DNA of 64,000 nucleotides from Galerina marginata (lineage: Eukaryota > Basidiomycota > Agaricomycetes > Agaricales > Galerinaceae), in contig JAECYW010000039.1 in NCBI GenBank assembly GCA_023014335.1, positions 62,001 through 126,000 of the forward strand, written 5' to 3'. This document shows positions 21,972-33,630 of this stretch, piece by piece. The notes beneath the pieces were generated by a model. That model did not search any database. It was not told the DNA's origin and was given only the letters and a program-made list of their open reading frames with translations. The translations under genes were made by a program, and so were the position numbers. Every line of letters starts with the position of its first letter. The stretch's first letter is position 1.

Positions 21972-22579
21972 ATCGTTATAAGCGCAAGAGCAGCGCAAGA
22001 TCTCCATCAGGAGAAGCCTAGGATAATACGTGGACTTATTTGACCCCTTACTAGCCATGATATGTGTAGAAATGTAATAACTTAATTACTTTGGACATGT
22101 TTCTTACAACTCCTTTCAATTTACGGTCGACGGGATGATGGACGGATGGATGCATTGGACGGATGAGCTTAAGTACCAGGTGCAGTCCCGTCCAGGCCAG
22201 CAGTAATTCACTCCAACCCAAAATTGACTACAGTATATAGATATGACAACGTGCTCACTCGGAGGACTCAAGAAACGAGGAAATCAAATAAGAAGATGAG
22301 TCGGGACACGGGAGGCCAGATCCCGACCGGAGGGGTTGCAGACAGCTCATTAAGAGCAAAGAATGTCGCGAGATAAATTATACAGTTCCTGGCCCATAAT
22401 TTTAGACACTCGGTACAGTCATAGTCCGGGAGAGGTTCTGGGGAACGGTGGGATGGCGCAGAGGCCAATGTATTTTTAGACAGCGAAGTATGCGAATGTT
22501 TGGAAGCCAGGTCATTAGCTTTGCCCTTCACCCAATGTTCCTGTCCAGAGGCTTCCGTCGCCGTCGACGACGACGAGCA
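21972..22579. other. Intergenic
   Basis: About 600 bp between the oxidase and the armadillo gene. An open frame continues upstream of the chosen Met at 22580, but it reads as an Arg-rich run of low complexity and is treated as leader. Nothing else is supported. Confidence 0.45.
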
Positions 22580-25500
22580 ATGACCATACCCACTGTCACC
22601 GTTTCCAGCCTCAAGAAAGTGAAGAACAGCGTTATAGGCAATCCACTTGCGAAAGTGCAGCTTGTGAGAGACGAACTTTTTGTGTCGACGTAAGCCATTC
22701 TCCCAACAATTCAACCCAGGGTCGCTGACCAGAAATTTAAGGCTTATTGACTGTTTGAATCCAACTGAAATTCCCTTAGAAAAGGCGTCACAGGATGCTC
22801 TACGGATAGAGGCTGCGCATGTCATTGCATCGTTGTCGTATGGTACGCCGCATGGATGAATTGTACAGCGACATGAGCCAACAATTTACGATTTCGACAG
22901 GATCTGAAGAGGCTCTGGGTACACTCCTTCGAGCAAACACCCATCGCGCATTTCTCTACGCAATCTCTCGCTTTACAGCTGCGGATTCACCATCTCTACG
23001 CTCCGCATTCTCGCGTGCTTTACGAGCCCTCGCATCGTCAATAGCGGACGTTGTAGGGCCATCTTTATGGGGGCTACGGCCGGACAATTCTATTATTCGT
23101 AATGAGGCACAACAAGCTCTGGATTATCTTCTCCAAGTACGTCTTTGTCCTATCTAATGACATCAATTCACTTAACAAAAGCAGAGCGAATCTCTCGATA
23201 TATATCTTCCATTACTCCTCGTTCCAGCACCAACTGCCTCCGCCCTTCAACCTGCATCTGTATTCGCCGTAGCGACGTCCACAGCGCAAATGCTCTCCAC
23301 CACGATTCGATCGGAGACCCACCGACGATCTGTGACGGAGTGGGTCCCGCCGTCCGAACGTCAGCGGGAGGTGAAGTCGCGGCGTGGATGGGAGAAGACG
23401 TCTGCATCTGCTGCGTCATCCTCGCCGTGGGTGGCACGGCAGCTCGTCACCCTGTTAGGAGACAGTCAGCGGGAGCGGGATAGCAAGGTCCGTCTGAGCT
23501 TCGGCTTTAAAATTATGGTTTCTTGCTGAGAAAGGATGGATATAGTTAGTGGAGGCAGCGCTCTCTGCTTTGGCTTCTCTGGCGAGAGAAAACCCGGTGG
23601 TGGCGATTTACTTGGGAAAGTCTACGGCGGACCGAGATCGTGAGTAGCTACCCGCGTTGTCATCTGAATTATCTCATTCATTTCAGACCTCCCAGTACTG
23701 GCCAACATACTCGGATTCACGAAGTCACGTTCCATAGATGTGCAAGTCGCCGCCTGCCTTTGGTATGTTATCGCCTCTAAACTGACGAAACAACTAACGC
23801 GTTTCCTATTAGCTTAACACACATCCTCCGAGCTTCATCCAGTTCGCCATCAGCAACCCTGTCATCTCATCTTTCATCTTCGTCTGCTTACCCAGCCTCC
23901 CCTCAGTCCGCGCAAGCGTCTTCCAGTTTCACCCACAGCTTGGCGCACACCTCCGCTGCAGACCATCCGAATTTGGACGAGAACTGTACGAGGACGGTTA
24001 TGAACGTGGTCAATCGGATGCTCGCTTCCCCGACCTCCGTCGATGTGCTTGGCTCATCGGGCTCAGAGTCACATCAAACGAAGACGAGAGCTTGTTATAT
24101 CCTTTGTTCGTCCTTATTGATGTCTTTCCTCGGCATAGCCGTCATTAAATCTTGTTTCATCAGATCATTTAGTAGCAGACGATGCTGCACTCTGCCATGC
24201 CGCATTCGACAGAGGCTGCTTAGATTATCTCGGCAGCCTCATAAAGTCTATAAACCCCAACGACTCGGATCTCGTCGAATGGGAAGAAGGCGAGCCAGAG
24301 AGCCTGTCCTGTCTACGCGAGGTCAGCCGATCAATTTCTCATCATTCGTACTGGCAAATTGAAATTAGAATTAACGTCATTTATCCCATATAGGCGGCTT
24401 TAATAGCGCTCTCCTCCTTGGCCCTCTACTCTGATGACATTCGGCGCAGGATAACAGACGATCTCGGCCTCCTGCCATGTATCTCCCGAGCCTTGAGAGC
24501 CAAGCGCCACGTCGGGACGCGGTACGCTGCGTGCCAGTGTGTGCGTGCGATGTCGCGCGCCGTGTCCGTTTTGCGGACGAGCATCGTGGACAGCGGACTG
24601 GGCATGGACGTTCTCAGAATCGTCCTTGGGCATGAACTTGGGGATCGATATGGTGGGAGCAGTGCAAGTCCTGGCTCCGTGATTGTGGGAAGTATCAGCG
24701 GGAAAGGGAAGGAAGGAACGGGAGCGGGAAAAATCAAGGATGTTGATGCGATGGAAGTGGAAGGCGGAAGCCCGCTTGGTAAAGGACTAGGGGAGGATCG
24801 GCGGGTCCTTAGTGCCGCCCTGTCGGCGGTTTGTAATATCGTCAACGACTTCTCTCCTCTGCGACCGGTCAGTGTTCCTATTCACACCTTGTGTCAACGT
24901 GATGAGAGCGCTAAACATAAATCATCTATTTTTTCTTCTGCCGTGGTTTTCCTTCCTCCGCAGATATATTTGGAACAGAAGCTGATGCCGCGGCTGGTGT
25001 ACATCCTCCGTGAATCAGACGACCCGTCGCTCAGGTTGAATGCTCTGTGGGCTGTCAAGAACCTCGTGCGGAAAACGAGCACGGAGACGAAGCGGGACAT
25101 CATGAGCTATCTCGGGTGGCAAGAACTCTCCGAGTACGTACTTCCCATTTTATCGTCAATGCGCCACCATTCACTGATGCAACATCAAACACCTCAGTTT
25201 CCTCAGCGACCCAGACGAGGATATCCAGGAACAGGGCTTCAATACGCTCCGCAACCTCGCCGAAAACGAGGACGGCATTGCTATGGTGTTCCGTGAGATA
25301 GGGTCTCAGCCCCTCCTCGACAGGATCGTTCTCGGGCTACGATCTCCGTGCGACGACGTCCTCCTCCAGGCCGCCTTCGCACTCGCGAACCTCGCGAACG
25401 GGACGCACGAACAGCAGGACGCGATCTTGCACCACCCCGGGCTGCTTAGCGGGCTGCAGGTGTGCCTCGCGGAGTCGACGGCGGACGTGAAGCGCCCAGC

Positions 25501-25996
25501 AGTGGCGTGCGTGCTGACCCTGGCAAAGCATAACCCGCGGAGACGAAAGGAGATGGTGGACGCTGGAATTGTGGGGACGCTGAAGCGCCTTTGCGAATGG
25601 TCGGGGCACAGTGCGACGCTTGGCCATGGACATGGACACGGGCCTGCCCCTGGCGTCGGGATCGGTATGAGTTTCAGTCCCCCAGCTGGTGGCGGTGGAG
25701 CCGGGCGATGGGGAGGACGGGACGTGGCCCGTTCGCCGACCGCTTCATCTGGCCATGTCGCTGCTGCTGGGGCAGCCGGTGTGTACGGGAGCTGGAGTGG
25801 CAATGCCTCGCTGCACCATCATCATTCGCATTCGCTGGCCCATCATGGATACGGTGCACCCGGTGGTGGCCGAAATCTGGCAAGCCATCAAGCGTGGACG
25901 TCCCATCATATTGCGTTAGAGGAAGAAAGGGATGTTGTGCAGACGGCGAGATCGGCGCTTGAGTGGTTGGAGCATGGGGAGACATATATTAGTTGA
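22580..25996 (+). CDS. GID5: Armadillo-repeat protein, ARMC8/Vid28 (Gid5) type
   Basis: Eleven exons join in frame: 22580-22689, 22742-22842, 22901-23136, 23185-23487, 23546-23639, 23697-23762, 23813-24093, 24164-24321, 24394-24867, 24964-25133 and 25198-25996. The start reads MTIPTVTVSSLKKVKNSVIG and continues NPLAKVQLV, the ARMC8 signature. Armadillo repeats follow, for example HLVADDAALCHAAFDRGCLD, LRLNALWAVKNLVRKT and LLQAAFALANLANGT. Gid5/ARMC8 is the scaffold and substrate-receptor-binding subunit of the GID/CTLH E3 ubiquitin ligase, which degrades gluconeogenic enzymes in yeast. A Gly/His/Ser-rich insert (GHGHGHGP, later HHHHSHS) interrupts the last repeat before TARSALEWLEHGETYIS. Family call is by recalled motif similarity. 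Splicing is supported by repeat continuity. Confidence 0.88.
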
Positions 25997-26869
25997 TTTT
26001 CCGTCTTTCAGACTCTTTCTCTCTCTTTTTTGGTTGTTTTGGATAGGTCGTTCCTCCTAGCATATGGTTTCGAGCTTTCATGAAATTTATATCGTTCTGT
26101 ATTTTCTACGTTCGTTGTAAGATACAGCCTGCTGCTGACTTCTAGCGTTTCTAAGGTAGGTGTCACCCCTTCATCAAAACTTAAGTTCAAGAACCAAGCG
26201 ACAACAAAAATGACTGCGCAGAATTTGATGAGTCCTTAATTTGAACTTTTCTTTTACTAACTTGACTACTATCGTCAAAGGAGTGGACCATAGCGATTCT
26301 CCGATGTAATACTCTACTCAAACGATTCCATAGACCCTCCAGAAGCAGGCATCGGCGGTTCAAGGTCGCGCAGGCTCCTTTTGGGTGTTGACGTTTACCC
26401 AGCTTGAATGCTTCAGTCCCCGTCCAATTCCTCGTATTCTATTGATTGAAAACACGAACTGTCCAAGTAAATATAAACATTATCTCATGGAATATCCCAG
26501 ACAGACCGTGCTTTCTTCTGTCCCAAAGAGGTAAAGTTCGAACCTCGGAGAGTTCAAGATCATCTCTCCGAAGAAAAATCTCCCACTCATGGGGATCTTC
26601 GGCTTCACAGAATTCAGAGAAATCTGTCAGATGTACAGAGAATCCTCCGTGCGATTTTCCTGGTTAACCGGTGGTAAACCACATTTTAATTTTCGTTGTT
26701 GACAGTTCCGGGTTAATAATGGCGTTTCTTGGCCATGGTTAACGGTGATGGGCGCCCCGCCGAACAGCAAATATAAACCTGTCACGAAGTCAAGGCTAGA
26801 CCGTCGACAAATGGATTGGTATATAACACTCCCCAACCATATCTGTGTAAAACCTCCCATTTGTCGTAT
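25997..26869. other. Intergenic
   Basis: About 870 bp hold the armadillo gene terminator region and the promoter of the first DUF6534 gene. A TATA-like TATATA lies near 26818, about 50 bp before the start. No gene was seen. Confidence 0.45.
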
Positions 26870-28225
26870 ATGCCCACCATGGACAGTGGTCCCGTACCGG
26901 CCTTCGATATCCACGGAACGTTAGGCGCCCTCTCCGTTGGTGTTCTCCTCGGATGTTTCCTCTTCGGCATTACAACCCTCCAAGTATATATGTACTATCT
27001 GCGCTTCCCTGGAGATAGAACAAGAACAAAGGCCTTAGTGAGCCCTATTAGGCTTCCCTCTTTTTAGAAATTTTATCCTGTTAACGCCTCAGGTTGGAGT
27101 AATTTGGTAGATATCATAGGCGTATAGAGAGTATTTCAACTACTTGACAATTTTTCAGGTTTGCCGAGCTGGCCCATTCGATATGCTTCTGCCATTTCCT
27201 CTACGTGTTAACGATCAGAGATTATGGAAAGCCCGTCGCGATCATTTCTCGCCCTCCAGAGACGGTCTCTGCTGCAGTTGTGTTTGGCGCCTTCATCGGG
27301 CCTATTGTCCAGGTAAGATCAGCGATATGATGCGTTTTTGTTCTGCTAATCCTAGCTTTAGATTTTTTTTGCTGAGCGGGTAAGGATGACAAGTAACGGA
27401 CGGCTAATTATTCCCGTTGCATGTTGGACATTATCTACTGCCTTATTCGTCATGAATATCTTTTTGGCTGTCCAAGCATTTCGATCTTCCAGCGTTATAT
27501 CTTTCGTTCATAACTGGAGGTGGTTAATTACGGTCATGCTATGCATCAGTACGGTGGTGGACATCACGGTAGCTGCATCGCTCTGCTATTACTTGAGGAG
27601 AATGAAATCGCTCTCTCTGCATAGGTGCGTCTTTGCCAGTCAACATTCAAGAGCATCTCGTGGACTAATCGGACTGCGCAAATAGAACAGCAAATAATAT
27701 TGAAAGCTTGATTAAGTGGACAATCGGTACGATGCTGCTTGTTGAGGAGTCTGTCCGCAAGTAAATGTTGGCTATAAACAGAGACTGGTCTGTTGAACAG
27801 CTTCACCGAACTGTCTATGCTTTTTTGTGTGCGTTGGCACCCTATCGCCCGTTTTCAAGACTCTAACGCAAGGTTATACTACAAGTTTCTTAAAATGCCC
27901 AGAAATTGCAAGTGATTCATTTTGGTAAACAGGATGCAGAAATAACGATTTCTTTTGCAGTCATATGGCTAGCCTTTTTCATTGGCGTTGCAAGAAGTAA
28001 ATCATTCTATACCCCAGTAGAGAATTATCTGACAAAACTAGTGCATTCTAACTCGCTATTAACCTCGTGAGTAATTGCACCTCGCCAGTCCCTTAAAAAT
28101 AATCGATGGTCGCCAGCCTCAACGCCAGAGTAATTCTAGATCGTCGAGAGGTGGTCGAATTAGAGCCTGCACGTCATACTCTTTTCGTTTTCTATTTGCG
28201 ACTAACCTCAGCGCTGCTCATTTGA
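26870..28225 (+). CDS. DUF6534 membrane protein, copy A
   Basis: The start MPTMDSGPVPAFDIHGTLGA leads into the membrane segment SVGVLLGCFLFGITTLQVYM and YYLRFPGD. Exons: 26870-27037, a 14-base microexon 27093-27106 (VGVIW), 27159-27312 (ELAHSICFCHFLYVLTIRDY), 27362-27624 (NGRLIIPVACWTLSTALFVM and a second helix pair). At least four more short exons end SLNARVILDRRE and a TGA at 28223. Seven transmembrane segments are expected. DUF6534 is a large Agaricomycete family with no known role. The tandem copy at 30460-31899 has the same exon layout. The Met at 26879 is an equally good start. Confidence 0.82.
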
Positions 28226-28455
28226 TTTTAGATCGCTGGCCACCCATCCAAATTTACAGAAGTCATTATACACAATCTTTTGTCTTCCACTCCCAGTAGC
28301 ACGAATGTAGATAAAAACCATACACCCCAAATGGCTTAGCTTTTCAGCCTTGAGTGAAATTTTACAAATTTGAGGCAATAATATATCACTCAAGGTTTAT
28401 GTACCTATTAATGACCCGAAAGGCGAACATCGTTTGGGCCGAGTTGCCCGGGCCT

Positions 28456-28838
28456 GATTAGATTAGATATGTAGCTCGATCCATCAATGCATCTCGCATC
28501 AGAGGCTGTGCACGACTGTCAATAAAGTAACTTTTTCAAGTTAACTTGGTTAACTTGTCCCTGGGGGGACTCCCTGCCAAACGGAACCGCGTTAACTTGA
28601 CTTGACTTATTCCCACGCGTGGACAATTTAACTTTAACTTTTCCCACACTTTCGCTCCTTACTTGATTGTGCCTCCAGTTAACTTGCACCGTGGCGGACA
28701 TCTCTGCCGTACATTTTGAGAGTTTTATAGTGATTAACATATTACTTTGACCTACCTCTTTGACCCATGACACACCAAAGGGTATCTAAATAGTTGTGGT
28801 CACATCCGTTAGGTTGGACCACATTATCTAATCTAATC
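28456..28838. repeat. 14-bp inverted repeat, arms 370 bp apart
   Basis: GATTAGATTAGATA at 28456-28469 is matched by its exact reverse complement at 28825-28838. The arms straddle the left end of the TTAACTT-rich element, so this may be an independent small element or chance in AT-rich DNA. Confidence 0.4.
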
Positions 28839-29781
28839 TTTTCCTAAATGAGACGGGACGCGTCCACCGCCGAAGTTGGCCGAAAGTGCGCGAGGAAAGA
28901 GACGCGCATTGAACCAGAAGTTCGTTTTTTGGAGATGGCACATTGCGGCACCCCTCTGGCGACCTTCACATCCGTCTGCACGGGGCACAGCCAGTAAACC
29001 GCCAACGCGTCGTACTTTACCGATTCAAACGCTCACTCAACCTAATGGTGCTTTTACTTAGCTTGACTTGAGCGATTTAACTGTACTAGCCAAAGGTCAA
29101 CGACAAGTTAAACCAAGTTATACAGAACTGAGAGCGCTTGGGATCGGCGGCAGTGCGCGTAACTGATGTCGAGTTGTGTGGACCCGACACGCGTGTCGCG
29201 CTCAGCAAATGACAATGCACAAACTGCCCAGATGCGGTCGGACATCTCGGAATCGCGGATATGAATTGAATAAAATGCTTATACTCACAGGAAATTGTTA
29301 AAAATCGCAAATATCCGTCGCCTGATACGAAATGCACAGGAGAAGTCATCTGCTTGGGCTTACTTCGGTTTGGCAGATCTTGCAGAGCTCGTGAGGTCGT
29401 AAACCTTCCCCAATCACGAATCCCCATTTCATTGTTTTTTAGATTGGACATGGTTTGGACTTCTGAGACTGTCCGCCCTCTAACGGGTGGTTCGGAAGTC
29501 TTGAAATGGATCCTTTTCACCGCTCGTGAGTCGTCAGGCGTCAAGCTTCAGCGTAGTCTTTTTCCTATGCCTCCCCCTACGGAAACTTGGCTCTATATCT
29601 CAACTTTCACTTAACTTATACCAACTTGTACTTGACTTAGCTTAACTTTCGCTTAACTTTCGCTTAACTTAACTTTGACAAATTAACTTGACCAGCCAAA
29701 AGTTAACACAAGTTAAAAAAAGTTACTTTTGTAAGGAAAAGTTAATTTGTAAAAGTAACTTTGTTAACCACCGCTGTGCAC
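28508..29781. mobile_element. Candidate non-autonomous DNA transposon
   Basis: Both ends carry GTGCAC facing outward. About 10-13 bp inside is a related block: AAAGTAACTTTTTCAAGTTA at the left, and on the opposite strand AAAGTTACTTTTACAAATTA at the right. Between them, TTAACTT/AAGTTAA occurs many times near both ends and near 29050-29115, typical of subterminal repeats bound by a transposase. No transposase frame is present. I could not identify a target-site duplication, so the exact ends are uncertain. A partial direct copy (AGCCAAA then GTTAAC-like) at 29085 and 29692 suggests nesting or internal duplication. Confidence 0.5.
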
Positions 29782-30459
29782 GGTTTGTGTGCCAGCGCGT
29801 TTGCCTTTGCCTTTGCCAGAATTTAACTTTTTGCTTGGCTCTTGCCACTAAGTGCGAGGCGATAGCGCACTGCTCGGCGTGTTTCCCGAGCTTCGCCAGC
29901 CCCGGACTGCTAGGGTAGGCCTGATATTTCTATCACACCGGTTTATTATAATGGTCCAGCAACCAGCTTTCATGCCCACACTGTTCCCAAAAGCGACTTA
30001 CTAGGAACCATCAATTCTGATCTAAACTACTACTTTCGCGATTTCTCATACGCGTAGAGAGCTAGCCACGTACGCCATCTGATTTCAAACCATCCCGCTC
30101 GACTGATGTAGTCAAGAGTCCACAGGTGCAACAAATCGAGCGTTGTTCCGTACATAGAAACTCTCTGTGTTCGGTGCCTACCCTTGATATTGTTAGCAAC
30201 CCGATCAACTGAGGCAGTCCTAGGCCCTGCCTCCCGACGGCGGAAAATCGTCCGGCTGAGAGGCATAATGCTCACTAATAATACAGGATATAGATAAATC
30301 TGCAACTGCATATTGGGTAGTGAGTTGTTTCATTCACTGGAGGATCTGACCCCGGAGACAGTAGTTCGTATGTGGCAACCGCCAATGGTGGCCTAATTTG
30401 GAGACACCTACATAAGGCTGTCCCGCATTTTGACTCCATTGTATTAGCCCCCGCAAATC

Positions 30460-31899
30460 ATGAGCGCTCAACCCATCCCTTCCAACGAGCTCGATGTGCA
30501 TAAGACGCTGGGTGCTTTGTCGCTAGGCGCACTCTTCTCGAGTGTCCTGTTTGGGATCGCGACACTTCAGGTCTATACCTACTATCTGCACGTTCCCAAG
30601 GACAAGTCCCGACTAAAAGGCTTCGTAAGTGTTAACTACTCTACTACTAGTTTGGCCGAATTAAAACTAACACCTCTCTTCTGCAGGTTGGTTTCATATG
30701 GTACGTCAGACCGGCGTATGAATACATTCGCACCATTGATGAATTCAGGTTCTGCGAGTTGGCTCATTACATATGTGTCTGCCATTTTGTCTACACGTGG
30801 ACCATCACCGAGTACGGACGTCCAGAGGCACTGACTGTGCGACCTCCCCCTTCAATCTCTGCCACCATTTTGATTGGTGCCTTCATCGGGCCTTCAGTTC
30901 AGGTGCGCAAAATTGTACATCTACGTAGAAAATTTCCGCTAATTGAAAGCTTAGATATTCTTCGCAGACAGAGTGAGGGTTCTGAGCCAGGGTCGTCTAA
31001 TTATTCCAATCGTTTGCTGGACGGCAGCCATCGTGTTGGTTGCGATCGAGATCTTTATTTCCTTTCAGGCATTTCGATGTTCCAACGTATCGTCATTCGA
31101 AATCGAGTGGAGGTGGTGGATAATTGCTTCTCTGGGCCTGAGTGCTGCGATTGACATTGTCGAGGCCATGTCAATATGCTTCTATCTGGGGAAACTCAGA
31201 TCACAATCGATGGCGAGGTAAACTATGGACTGCCTTACCCTATCACACCGGATCATTCAATTTATTCCAGTACCGCTACGAATATTCAGACGATCATGAT
31301 ATGGACTATGGGTAAGTCGCTTTAACATCTTTTTGCGCTCTCTATCTCAGTTTTTGTGTAGAAACTGGGCTGTTAAAGAGTATTAGCGAGGTCTCCATAG
31401 TCATTTGGGTAAGAGGTTCCTCCTAAGCGCGAATACGGTCTAACTAAAAAATTCCCAGTTCATATTGATGCCCAACACTTGCAAGTCCTACATTGTACTG
31501 ATTTTTACGACACATTCACATAGCTTTCACATAGTTATCTGGATAGCATTGTTTATCTGCCTTGCAAGAAGTAAGTCTGCATGATTGTCCGTTTCGACTT
31601 TAAATTTGACGCGCGTTCAGTGCATTCCAATTCTCTACTGGTTTCGTGAGTAGTGTTTTTTCGGGTTCGAAAGTTCGAGGACTTCTAATGCTTTTTTTTG
31701 GAACCCATTATCTAGACTCAACTCGCGGGTCATGCTCCAACAAGTTCGTAGAAAAGCCGTGTCCTCCGACTTTGGGGCTAGCACTAATAGAGATTGCTTC
31801 CATAGCCAACAGTCTATTTGTCGAAACCGACCGAAGTTTGATAGTTCCGCTTTATCCCTTCAGCGGTCGTTTTTCTTGATCGTTCTATACCCGACCTAA
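30460..31899 (+). CDS. DUF6534 membrane protein, copy B
   Basis: The start MSAQPIPSNELDVHKTLGAL continues SLGALFSSVLFGIATLQVYT and YYLHVPKD. Exon 1 is 30460-30624 and exon 2 is a 14-base microexon 30687-30700 (VGFIW). Exon 3 gives FCELAHYICVCHFVYTWTIT and EYGRPEAL. The next exon gives QGRLIIPIVCWTAAIVLVAI and WRWWIIASLGLSAAIDIVEA. Short exons then give TGLLKSISEVSIVIW, VIWIALFICLAR and HSNSLLVS, and the last exon begins SLNSRVMLQQVRRKA and ends at TAA 31897. It matches copy A exon by exon. A seven-TM protein of unknown role is predicted. Confidence 0.82.
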
Positions 31900-32531
31900 C
31901 TGTATACCCTCTTTCAAAAACTCTCCTTACGTTTATTTCAAATCTTTGCTTTCTGTATTCTACTATTGTGCCCACAGTTGTGTGTTGTCTGTCACCCAGT
32001 TTTAAAGCACGTACTTGGATGTGTGGGGGTGATTGATGGCCGGCGCTGCTGAAGGATGAAAATGGTAACATATACTCCGAATAAGGCTCATCGCTTAAGC
32101 GACGATTGTCAATCGCACGATCTTGCTGTTGCAGGTAGTTTTCTGCTGAGGCGATTTTAATCCTCGCTTTGCTGTCGACACCAAGCTTTGAACGTTGACC
32201 TCGTGAGTCATGGATGAGAAACCCAAAGGCCGTCGGTGCTGGTGATACACTGGCGCCGCATGTCACCACCATCATCGGCGTAGTTGTCCTCTTCGTCACG
32301 TTTGTCTCAGGATACTAGGTTGTCAACAGGTAATACTCTACAATGTCGAGGTTCACTTATTTTCGGTTAACAACCTTTTCGTCGTTCATATCAATTGATG
32401 TCACTTTTTACAATTTTCGTATCATCTGTTTTACGATTCTTAAAAAAACGAAATGGGGCATGTATTTTCGCAGTATAATATATGTTTCGATTTGGAGTAA
32501 GCCGTCAGGCACTATAAACGTTGCTCCTAAA
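31900..32531. other. Intergenic between convergent genes
   Basis: About 630 bp between the DUF6534 copy B stop and the BTB gene stop, so both genes end here. No coding frame of recognisable type was seen. Confidence 0.45.
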
Positions 32532-33630
32532 TCAATCGTCTATAAGATCGTCCCAAGCCGGGAGACCAAAACATGTCGGAAGATTATTCCACATCTCCTT
32601 GCGAGTGGCCTGGATTTGATCGCGCGTCATCGTTGTGCAAGACGTGCAAGAAGGCGAGTTATGCCTGTACATATTCTGCCAGCTTTCGGGGCTTGTCAGC
32701 ATTACCCGGCCCCAATTTTGGACTATTACCGACAGAAAACCTGCCCGGTGGGCTTTACATATCTTGGGGTGCAAACAGCCATCATTGTCGCTTAATGACC
32801 ACTTCACCGTTTGAGAAATAGTCTGCCAAAAGGCTTCTCGTCCCAAGATCAAGGCCTCCTTGGCAGCAGGCATTAATTCGGTGAGCGTGCCATCCTCGGC
32901 AATCGTTCCATGAAGAATCTCCTCCTGAATTAGCGAATGAGAAAAATAGAAAAGAATGGCGCAACTAAAACTTACCAGGCTATAATCAGTTAAGCAGATA
33001 TAATAGGCCACTGGAAGAAGCGATTGGATTCCGAACTCCAACAGTAAGTTGGCAAAATCAAAGGCATGGTAGGGAAGCCAAGGATTGGGCTCCTTATACT
33101 TTCTGTCCCATGAGTCCAGAGAGTCAGGTAGGCAGCATTTTAAGCGTTCCGCGGCTTCCTTATACAGATCTTCAAATTCGTATTTCCTGCCGAAGCGAAG
33201 CATTGACCACAGCCGGGATAATGACGCAGCATTGGTTGGTTTATATGCCCTGAGAAACGAAACATAAAAGAATTGACAATGAATTAAAAGAGATTTGTGC
33301 ATCCACTCACCTCACGTTATCGTATATGATTTCCAGGACAGTTTCCCAATCCTCCGCCGCATCATCAAAGCGGACAACTTCGCAACCTTCAATCCTTGGC
33401 TGAGTCTCTTGTAGCGCTGTAGCAAACATAGCATTGAAGAAACTTGAATTTCGCGAGAGCACGCTTTTATGAACACGAAATTGAGTTTCTTCAGCCTCCA
33501 GGACGATACTACCGTCGTTGAACCAGATGGTTGAGCGCATTATGGTATCTGTGTCTCCAGGCTTCGTATCATTGACTTCATCTGTCCTTTTCCGTTTTGA
33601 ACTGGGTTCCACAGAGTTGGGTTGCGACAT
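32532..33630 (-). CDS. BTB/POZ-domain protein
   Basis: From the Met at 33630 the protein reads MSQPNSVEPSSKRKRTDEVN, a short basic leader, then the BTB core WFNDGSIVLEAEETQFRVHK, SVLSRNSSFFNAMFA and VLEIIYDNVRAYKPTN. Exon 1 ends at 33311 and exon 2 starts at 33249. A 51-base second intron (within 32920-32985) contains no in-frame stop. The C-terminal half (KYEFEDLYKEAAERLKCCLP, later EMWNNLPTCFGLPAWDDLID) is the conserved Agaricomycete extension of this family. It is paralogous to the gene at 15951-17082 and lacks that copy's frameshift. An upstream in-frame Met at 33711 is less likely because the paralog also starts at MSN. Confidence 0.88.

Larger units (their letters stand above)
28226..30459. 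other. Spacer between DUF6534 copies, holds a repeat-rich element
   Basis: This 2.2-kb spacer separates the two tandem paralogs. Its middle (28508-29781) is the TTAACTT-rich candidate transposon. From 29782 to 30459 I see only the promoter region of copy B. No gene was recognised. Confidence 0.5.

Noticed and set aside
25306..25803. Minus-strand frame opposite the Gid5-like last exon
   Set aside because: It mirrors the GC-rich exon and has no family signature.
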